A stretch of DNA of 64,000 bases from CAYMND01 sp964465065 (GTDB taxonomy: Bacteria; Acidobacteriota; Aminicenantia; UBA2199), in NCBI GenBank assembly GCA_964465065.1, contig CAYXHZ010000009.1, positions 21,894 to 85,893 on the forward strand, in the 5' to 3' direction. The notes beneath the pieces are model-generated. The model searched no databases, was not told where the DNA came from, and saw nothing but the letters and a program-made list of their open reading frames with translations. The position numbers were made by a program, and so were the translations under genes. The stretch's first letter is position 1. Every line of letters starts with the position of its first letter. Positions 59,065 through 64,000 of this stretch are shown piece by piece.

Positions 59065-60795
59065 ATGAACATACTTTTTATCGTGTTGGGTTCGGCGCTG
59101 ATTCTTTTTTTCGCCTACCGGAGCTACGGTTCGTTTCTGGCCCGAAAGGTCTTCAATCTGGACGACAGCCGAAAGACACCGGCCGTTGAACTGGACGACG
59201 GAGTCGATTACGTCCCGGTCGACGCCAAATTCCTGGCCGGACAGCACTTCTCGGCCATCGCCGCCGCCGGCCCGATCACCGGCCCCATCCTGGCCGGCAT
59301 CCTGTTCGGTTGGGTTCCGGCCCTGCTCTGGATCATCCTGGGTTCCATCTTCATCGGCGGCGTGCACGACATGGGCTCGCTGATCGCCTCCATCCGGCAC
59401 AAGGCCCAGTCCATCACGGCGGTACTGCGTCAGAACGTTTCCCAGCGCGCCTACATCCTGTTCATGGTATTCATCTGGATCACCCTGGTCTACATCATCG
59501 TCGCCTTCACCGATCTGACCGCCGGCTCCTTCGTGGGCATGATGACCCTGGAGGACGGCACCAGCCTGCCAGGCGGAGCCATCGCCAGCTCTTCGCTGCT
59601 GTATCTGGCCCTGCCGGTGGTCATGGGACTGCTGCTCAAATTCACCCGCATGAAACTGTGGCTGGCCACGGTCATTTTCCTGCCGCTGGTCGGACTGGCC
59701 ATCTGGGTAAGCCAGTACATTCCGCTCAGTCTGGAAACTCTGCTGAACATCAGCGCCGTCGACGCCGCCAAGGTCTGGAGCGTATTCATCCTGGTCTACT
59801 GCCTGGTCGCCGCAGTTCTGCCCATGTGGATGCTGCTGCAGCCTCGCGGCCACCTGGGCGGCTATTTCCTGTACAGCGCCCTGGCCAGCGCTGCCATCGG
59901 CCTGATTTTCGGCGGCTACACCGTTCACTACCCGGCCTTCACCCGCTCCTTCGAGTCCCTGGGCGGCCAGCTGTTCCCCATGTTCCCCATCCTGTTCATA
60001 ACCATCGCCTGCGGCGCCTGCTCGGGTTTCCACGCCCTGGTCAGTTCCGGCACCACCTGCAAACAGATCAAGAAGGAATCGGACGCCAAACCCATCGGCT
60101 ACGGCATGATGCTGCTCGAAGGACTGGTGGCCATCGTCTCTCTGGCCTGCGTCATGATCCTGCTGCCGGCCGATCCGCTGGTGAAAAAGGCCCCCAACCT
60201 GATCTACGCCTCGGGCATCGGTTCCTTCCTCAAGCTTCTGGGCATACCGGCGGCCATGGGCATCACCTTCGGACTGATGGCTTTCACCACCTTCGTCTAC
60301 GACACCCTGGACGTCTGCACCCGTCTGGGCCGTTACATCATCGAAGAGCTGTCCGGCTGGAAAGGCTGGCTGGGCAAATCCATCGGCACGGTTCTGACCG
60401 CCGGTGTGCCCCTGTTCTTCGTCATGCAGACCATGCACGACGCCGGCGGTAATCCGGTACCGGCCTGGAAGGTGTTCTGGAACACCTTCGGCGCCTCCAA
60501 TCAGCTGCTGGCCGCCCTGGCCCTGATCGGCGTGACCATCTGGTTGCTCAAGACCCGTCCGCTCGGCAGAATCTGGCTGGTACCCTTCCTGCCGGCAATC
60601 TGGATGTTCATCATGTCCAACTGGGCCCTGGTGCGGGCCATGATGGACGGCTGGGTCTGGCACACGCCCAACACCCATCCGGCCGTGCCCTACGTCTCCC
60701 TGCTGCTGCTCAGCCTGTCCCTGCTCATGGCCGGTGAAACCGTGGCGGCCTGGCGCAACTGGAAAGCCGCGGGCAGCCAGACGCATTCCGTCTGA
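59065..60795 (+). CDS. cstA: Carbon-starvation/pyruvate or peptide transporter CstA
   Basis: 576 aa, about 16 membrane segments, start after AGGAGG. CstA hallmarks: DYVPVDAKFLAGQHFSAIA, GPITGPILAG, GSIFIGGVHDMGSL, and ACSGFHALVSSGTTCKQI. Shorter than the E. coli protein (701 aa), as in many anaerobes. Family members import pyruvate or peptides under starvation. Follows the hybrid kinase by 39 nt, so the kinase may control it. Confidence 0.95.
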   Translation: MNILFIVLGSALILFFAYRSYGSFLARKVFNLDDSRKTPAVELDDGVDYVPVDAKFLAGQHFSAIAAAGPITGPILAGILFGWVPALLWIILGSIFIGGVHDMGSLIASIRHKAQSITAVLRQNVSQRAYILFMVFIWITLVYIIVAFTDLTAGSFVGMMTLEDGTSLPGGAIASSSLLYLALPVVMGLLLKFTRMKLWLATVIFLPLVGLAIWVSQYIPLSLETLLNISAVDAAKVWSVFILVYCLVAAVLPMWMLLQPRGHLGGYFLYSALASAAIGLIFGGYTVHYPAFTRSFESLGGQLFPMFPILFITIACGACSGFHALVSSGTTCKQIKKESDAKPIGYGMMLLEGLVAIVSLACVMILLPADPLVKKAPNLIYASGIGSFLKLLGIPAAMGITFGLMAFTTFVYDTLDVCTRLGRYIIEELSGWKGWLGKSIGTVLTAGVPLFFVMQTMHDAGGNPVPAWKVFWNTFGASNQLLAALALIGVTIWLLKTRPLGRIWLVPFLPAIWMFIMSNWALVRAMMDGWVWHTPNTHPAVPYVSLLLLSLSLLMAGETVAAWRNWKAAGSQTHSV

Positions 60796-60824
60796 CCCGC
60801 TGTTTGCCCGAAAAAAATAAGCGG

Positions 60825-60853
60825 TTGAAATTTTCGGTTTCCCGCAGCATAAT
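60825..60853 (+). promoter_or_regulatory. Promoter of perR-sor-ftn
   Basis: -35 TTGAAA (60825-60830), 17 bp, -10 CATAAT (60848-60853). It precedes the two PerR-type boxes. Confidence 0.7.
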
Positions 60854-60854
60854 A

Positions 60855-60885
60855 TTGTAATCGTTACAAACTGTAATGATAACAA
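60855..60885 (+). promoter_or_regulatory. Two PerR/Fur-type operators
   Basis: Box 1 TTGTAATCGTTACAA (60855-60869) and box 2 CTGTAATGATAACAA (60871-60885) both follow the 7-1-7 layout of the PerR box TTATAAT-N-ATTATAA. They lie between the -10 and the start codon, so the regulator likely represses its own operon. Confidence 0.8.
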
Positions 60886-60897
60886 ACGAGGTGAGCG

Positions 60898-61368
60898 GTG
60901 AACGATATCGAGAAAACGAAATTGAGTCAGGTCCTCCGGGAGCTGGATATCAATCCGTCTTACCACCGGCTGCTCATTCTCGACGAGCTGAGCAAACGCC
61001 AGGATCACCCCTCGGCCGAGCAACTGTACCGGAGTCTCAGCCCTCAGTTGCCCACCCTGTCGCGCACCACCGTCTACAACACCCTCGGTTTGTTTGCCGG
61101 CCGCAACCTGATCCGCTGCCTGGCCGTCGGCCAGGAGCTGCACTACGACCACGACCTCCAGGACCAGGTCCATTACTATTGCCTGGCCTGCCGCCGCATC
61201 TTCGATCCGCCGCAGCCGGTCGACCTGCCCCTGCCGGACGACGCCTTCGCCGGCTTTCAGGTCGACCAGGTGCAGACCATCGTCAAAGGACTGTGCCCGG
61301 CTTGTCGGAGCGACGAAAAAACCGTGAAAGAAACCAACGATAAGAATCCAAGGAGGAGACAAGCATGA
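60898..61368 (+). CDS. perR: Fur-family regulator, PerR-like
   Basis: 156 aa, GTG start after GAGGTGAGC. Winged helix (HPSAEQLYRSLSPQLPTLSRTTVYNTL), HYDHDLQDQVHYY metal site region, and the structural zinc motifs CLAC and CPAC. Placed ahead of superoxide reductase and ferritin, so a peroxide sensor (PerR) is more likely than an iron sensor, though sequence alone cannot decide. Overlaps the superoxide reductase by 4 nt. Confidence 0.88.
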   Translation: MNDIEKTKLSQVLRELDINPSYHRLLILDELSKRQDHPSAEQLYRSLSPQLPTLSRTTVYNTLGLFAGRNLIRCLAVGQELHYDHDLQDQVHYYCLACRRIFDPPQPVDLPLPDDAFAGFQVDQVQTIVKGLCPACRSDEKTVKETNDKNPRRRQA

Positions 61369-61760
61369 GCTTTAGCGAACTTTTTCAGAGTGCCGATTGG
61401 AAGAGCGAGAAACACAGCCCGTTCATCGAACTGGTGCAGGCGCCGACGGCCGACAAACCGGCCCTGGTCACCGTTTCGGTCGGTAAAGAGATCCCCCATC
61501 CCAATACCAGCGAACATCACATCGCCTGGATCGACCTCTATTTCAAACCCGAAGGCGACAAGTTCCCCTACCAGCTGGGCCGCTACGAATTCACCGCCCA
61601 CGGCGCCTCGGCCGCCGGCCCCAACACCAGCACCGTCAGTTCCGAGCCGATCGCGACCATCCGCTTCAAGACCCAGAAAAACGGCACGCTCTACGCCACC
61701 TCCTACTGCAACATCCATGGCCTGTGGCGCAGCGAGCTGGCCGTCGCCCTGGGCGGCTGA
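61365..61760 (+). CDS. Superoxide reductase (neelaredoxin type)
   Basis: 131 aa, lacks the N-terminal desulforedoxin domain, so class II. The catalytic iron ligands are visible: His in EKHSPFIE, two in HPNTSEHHIAW, and Cys and His in YCNIHGLW. It reduces superoxide to hydrogen peroxide without making oxygen, a standard anaerobe defence. Translationally coupled to perR. Confidence 0.95.
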   Translation: MSFSELFQSADWKSEKHSPFIELVQAPTADKPALVTVSVGKEIPHPNTSEHHIAWIDLYFKPEGDKFPYQLGRYEFTAHGASAAGPNTSTVSSEPIATIRFKTQKNGTLYATSYCNIHGLWRSELAVALGG

Positions 61761-61813
61761 CGGCCTTTCGAACCGATTCGAACCAAGACACACGACTACC
61801 AAGGAGGATAACT

Positions 61814-62332
61814 ATGCTCAAACCCAGAATGCAGGATGCCATCAACAAACAGATCAACGCCGAGATATGGTCCGCCTATCTCTACCTGGCCATGTCGGCC
61901 TGGTACGAACATCAGAATCTGCCCGGTTTCGCCAACTGGATGAAAATTCAGGCCCAGGAAGAGCTGACCCACGCCATGAAGTTCTTCCGTTTCGTCAACG
62001 AGCGCGGCGGCCGGGTGATGCTGACGGCCATCGACAAGACCGAGACCGAGTGGAAGTCTCCTCTGCACACCTTCCAGGACACCCTGGAACACGAGCAGAA
62101 GGTGACGGCCATGATCGACAACCTGATGGATATGTCCATCGAGGAGAAGGATCACGCCACCCGCAGCATGCTGGCCTGGTTCATCGACGAGCAGGTCGAG
62201 GAGGAAGCCAACGCCAGCGCCCTGATCGAACAGCTCAAGATGATCGGACCCGACCGCGGCCCCGGCCTGCTGATGCTCGACCGCGAGCTGGCCACCCGGG
62301 TCTTCGTCGACAGCACCCAGACACCGGCGTAA
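61814..62332 (+). CDS. Bacterial non-haem ferritin
   Basis: 172 aa, ATG at 61814 after AAGGAGG. Four-helix ferritin with ferroxidase ligands in INAEIWSAYLYL, QAQEELTHAMKFF and WFIDEQVEEEANA. Stores iron and uses peroxide or oxygen to oxidise it. Third gene of the oxidative-stress operon, 53 nt after superoxide reductase. Confidence 0.95.
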   Translation: MLKPRMQDAINKQINAEIWSAYLYLAMSAWYEHQNLPGFANWMKIQAQEELTHAMKFFRFVNERGGRVMLTAIDKTETEWKSPLHTFQDTLEHEQKVTAMIDNLMDMSIEEKDHATRSMLAWFIDEQVEEEANASALIEQLKMIGPDRGPGLLMLDRELATRVFVDSTQTPA

Positions 62333-62344
62333 TTTTGCATGACC

Positions 62345-62371
62345 GGACGGGGCGGATGATCCGCCCCGTCC
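62345..62371 (+). terminator. Terminator hairpin after ferritin
   Basis: Perfect 12-bp stem GGACGGGGCGGA / TCCGCCCCGTCC with a TGA loop, 12 nt after the ferritin stop. Only a short T-rich end follows. Confidence 0.6.
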
Positions 62372-62458
62372 GCCGTTTCGCAGAAAAAACAGTTGAAATT
62401 ACGCGGGAAACCCCGTATTCTGAAGTACGAACACAGGCTTCGGCTTTCAGGAGGCGGC

Positions 62459-64000
62459 ATGTCCGGACAGGCGACCCCAAAAAGAAGTTTCAAGACCAAA
62501 CTCATCATCACTGTTCTGGCGGTAAACCTGGTCATATCGGCACTGTTCGTACTGGTCATCTACCGGCTCAACGCCTCCCTGCTCAGCAATGAAAGCCGGC
62601 GTACCGCCCAGGCCGCCCTCAACGGACTGGTCCAGCGCATCGAAGCCTTTCTGGAGAGCAAGGCCAAGATCAGCCTTACCCTGGCTCAGAACCCCCATCT
62701 CTGGCAATGGTTGAGCCAGAACGAGCAACGCCATCCGGACCGCGCCCAGGACGCCGAGTTCGACCGCATCATGGACTACTTCCAACGCATCCAGCAAAAT
62801 GACGGCGACATCTACTCCGTGTTCATGAGCAGCGAAAAAAGCCAGATGTACCACGACACCAGCGCCGAGAAACTGCCCGCCGATTACCGCGTCGGCAGCC
62901 GGCCCTGGTACGTCCACCTCAAACAGACCCGCAGCGATTACTTCGTGGTGGTCGAGGACGTCAACGGGATCATCCGCGTCAACCACTACGCCCCGATCAT
63001 CGATGCCGGTCAGAATTTCCTGGGCGCCTGCGGCGTGGATATCAGCATCGACAAGACCAACCGCTTCCTGAGCGAGGCCAACCCCTTCAGCGACGCCCTG
63101 CTGTTCCTGGTCAACGATCAGGGCCAGATCATCACCCATCCCGACGCCAGCAAGGTGCTCAAGGAGAGCATCGGCGATTACCGCGACGACGGCCGGCGCT
63201 TTTCCGGCGTGCAGGCCCTGGTACCGCGCATTCTCCGCGGCGAGTCGATCTTCGAACCGGTCCTCTTTGAAAACCGGCGCACCATGCTGGTCAGCGCCCC
63301 CATTCCCAGGTTGAACTTCCGGCTGATCATGACCGTCGACTCGGCCGTCCTGGATGCCCCCCTGGGTCAGTTGCTGAGAAACACCATCCTGCTCAGCCTG
63401 CTCAACTGGCTGGTGCTGCTCGGCATCCTCTGGTTCAGCATGGACCGCATCACCCGCCCGCTCAGGCTGCTGACCGAACGGGTCTCCACCCTGGCTCACG
63501 GTGAAGGCGACCTGCGCCAGCGGCTGGAAATCAACAGCCGGGACGAGCTGGGCGAACTGGCCGCCGAGCTCAACCACTTCATCGCCGGATTGCAGCGGAT
63601 CGTCTCGCAGGTCAAGGAAAACACCCAGACCGTCTCCAGCTCCTCGCACCAGTTTTCAGCCACCACCGAAGAGCTGGCCGCCACCGCCGAGCAGCACAAT
63701 TTGCAGTCCCAGGCGGTCAGCACCAGCATCCGCCACCTGTCCGAGGCCTCGGATTCCATCGCCCAGAGCGTGGAGGCGACCGAAACCATGATCGAACTTT
63801 CCTCCAAGCTGACCGCCCAGGGCAACCAGGTCGTCCGCTCCAACATCGAAGTTCTTCAGAAGATCGGCGCCAACGCCCACAATCTGGGTGCCACCCTGAC
63901 CGAACTCAACCGCTCGGCCGAGGAGATCAGCAAGATCACCGAGGTCATCAACGAGGTGGCCGACCAGACCAACCTGCTGGCCCTCAACGCGGCCATCGAA
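62459..64000 (+). CDS. Methyl-accepting chemotaxis protein (partial, right edge)
   Basis: 514 codons visible, ATG at 62459 after AGGAGGCGGC. Membrane segment near 13-35, a dCache-type periplasmic sensor about 40-300 (SRPWYVHLKQT, GACGVDISID), a second membrane segment near 300-322, HAMP domain (ITRPLRLLTERV), then the signalling coiled coil up to the conserved tip NEVADQTNLLALNAAIE, where the window ends. The ligand is not evident; dCache domains commonly bind amino acids or organic acids. Confidence 0.94.
   Translation, partial: MSGQATPKRSFKTKLIITVLAVNLVISALFVLVIYRLNASLLSNESRRTAQAALNGLVQRIEAFLESKAKISLTLAQNPHLWQWLSQNEQRHPDRAQDAEFDRIMDYFQRIQQNDGDIYSVFMSSEKSQMYHDTSAEKLPADYRVGSRPWYVHLKQTRSDYFVVVEDVNGIIRVNHYAPIIDAGQNFLGACGVDISIDKTNRFLSEANPFSDALLFLVNDQGQIITHPDASKVLKESIGDYRDDGRRFSGVQALVPRILRGESIFEPVLFENRRTMLVSAPIPRLNFRLIMTVDSAVLDAPLGQLLRNTILLSLLNWLVLLGILWFSMDRITRPLRLLTERVSTLAHGEGDLRQRLEINSRDELGELAAELNHFIAGLQRIVSQVKENTQTVSSSSHQFSATTEELAATAEQHNLQSQAVSTSIRHLSEASDSIAQSVEATETMIELSSKLTAQGNQVVRSNIEVLQKIGANAHNLGATLTELNRSAEEISKITEVINEVADQTNLLALNAAIE

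Noticed and set aside
1..64000. CRISPR array, prophage, transposon or toxin-antitoxin locus
   Set aside because: No regular spacer repeats, phage structural genes, transposase motifs or toxin pairs were found anywhere in the window.

Overview
The window is 64 kb of GC-rich, gene-dense bacterial chromosome holding one run of 100 N (10750-10849). The gene content suggests an anaerobic, fermentative or syntrophic bacterium with a two-membrane envelope. It has an NADH-linked [FeFe] hydrogenase under a Rex repressor, a membrane Fe-S/cytochrome b oxidoreductase of the ETF:methylmenaquinone type, superoxide reductase with PerR and ferritin instead of catalase, several lipoproteins, a probable outer-membrane beta-barrel protein and L,D-transpeptidases. 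FapR, best known from Firmicutes, sits in an operon with fabH. I cannot name the phylum from sequence alone; an uncultured Acidobacteriota/Aminicenantota-like lineage is only a guess. No phage, transposase, integrase, CRISPR array or rRNA was seen.

Layout. 1-10.5 kb: a redox locus. A leftward operon (DRTGG protein, NuoE, a cysteine-free ferredoxin-like protein, and a NuoF-GltD fusion that runs off the left edge) is divergent from a rightward operon (rex, hydC, hydB, hydA, receiver protein, histidine kinase). A promoter with two Rex-like boxes precedes rex. 10.5-13 kb: a BlaI/M56 sensor pair with two palindromic operators, broken by the assembly gap. 13-15.5 kb: a membrane-embedded spermidine-synthase-like protein flanked by inverted copies of a short repeat. 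15.7-21.4 kb: a PP2C/anti-sigma/STAS partner-switching cassette, acpS and a tricorn-like secreted protease. 21.6-24.1 kb: an MBOAT acyltransferase and partner. 24.2-28.4 kb: a PHP phosphoesterase, a YgiQ-type radical SAM protein and an RsmB-type rRNA methyltransferase. 28.4-30 kb: fapR-fabH.

30.3-33.5 kb: an envelope operon (lipoprotein, two L,D-transpeptidases, an exported protein). 33.6-35.9 kb: an unrecognised protein with an internally duplicated domain plus two zinc-ribbon proteins. 36-40 kb: two lipoproteins and a large metalloprotease-like/beta-propeller/beta-barrel protein. 40-47 kb (leftward): a GT-C-like membrane protein, the Fe-S oxidoreductase, murI, a GerMN protein, an N-acetylmuramoyl-L-alanine amidase, then tmRNA, tRNA-Asp and tRNA-Val. 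47.6-49.3 kb: a GbsR-like regulator with two small membrane proteins, and a possible frameshifted micro-gene. 49.5-53.2 kb: a transmembrane Ser/Thr kinase and a PEGA lipoprotein. 53.2-55.6 kb: methylmalonyl-CoA epimerase and a GH57 enzyme. 55.7-60.8 kb: a GGDEF response regulator, a hybrid kinase and CstA. 60.9-62.3 kb: a perR-superoxide reductase-ferritin operon with two PerR-like boxes. 62.5-64 kb: a chemoreceptor cut by the right edge.

Taken together, electron flow (H2, NADH, probably NADPH and ferredoxin) is tied to NADH sensing by Rex, oxygen defence to PerR, and membrane lipid synthesis to FapR. Many promoters match -35/-10 consensus well with 16-18 bp spacers, and three genes appear to be leaderless. 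The most unusual features are the NuoF-GltD fusion module with its cysteine-free subunit, the duplicated-domain/zinc-ribbon trio, and the lipoprotein/protease-barrel operon.
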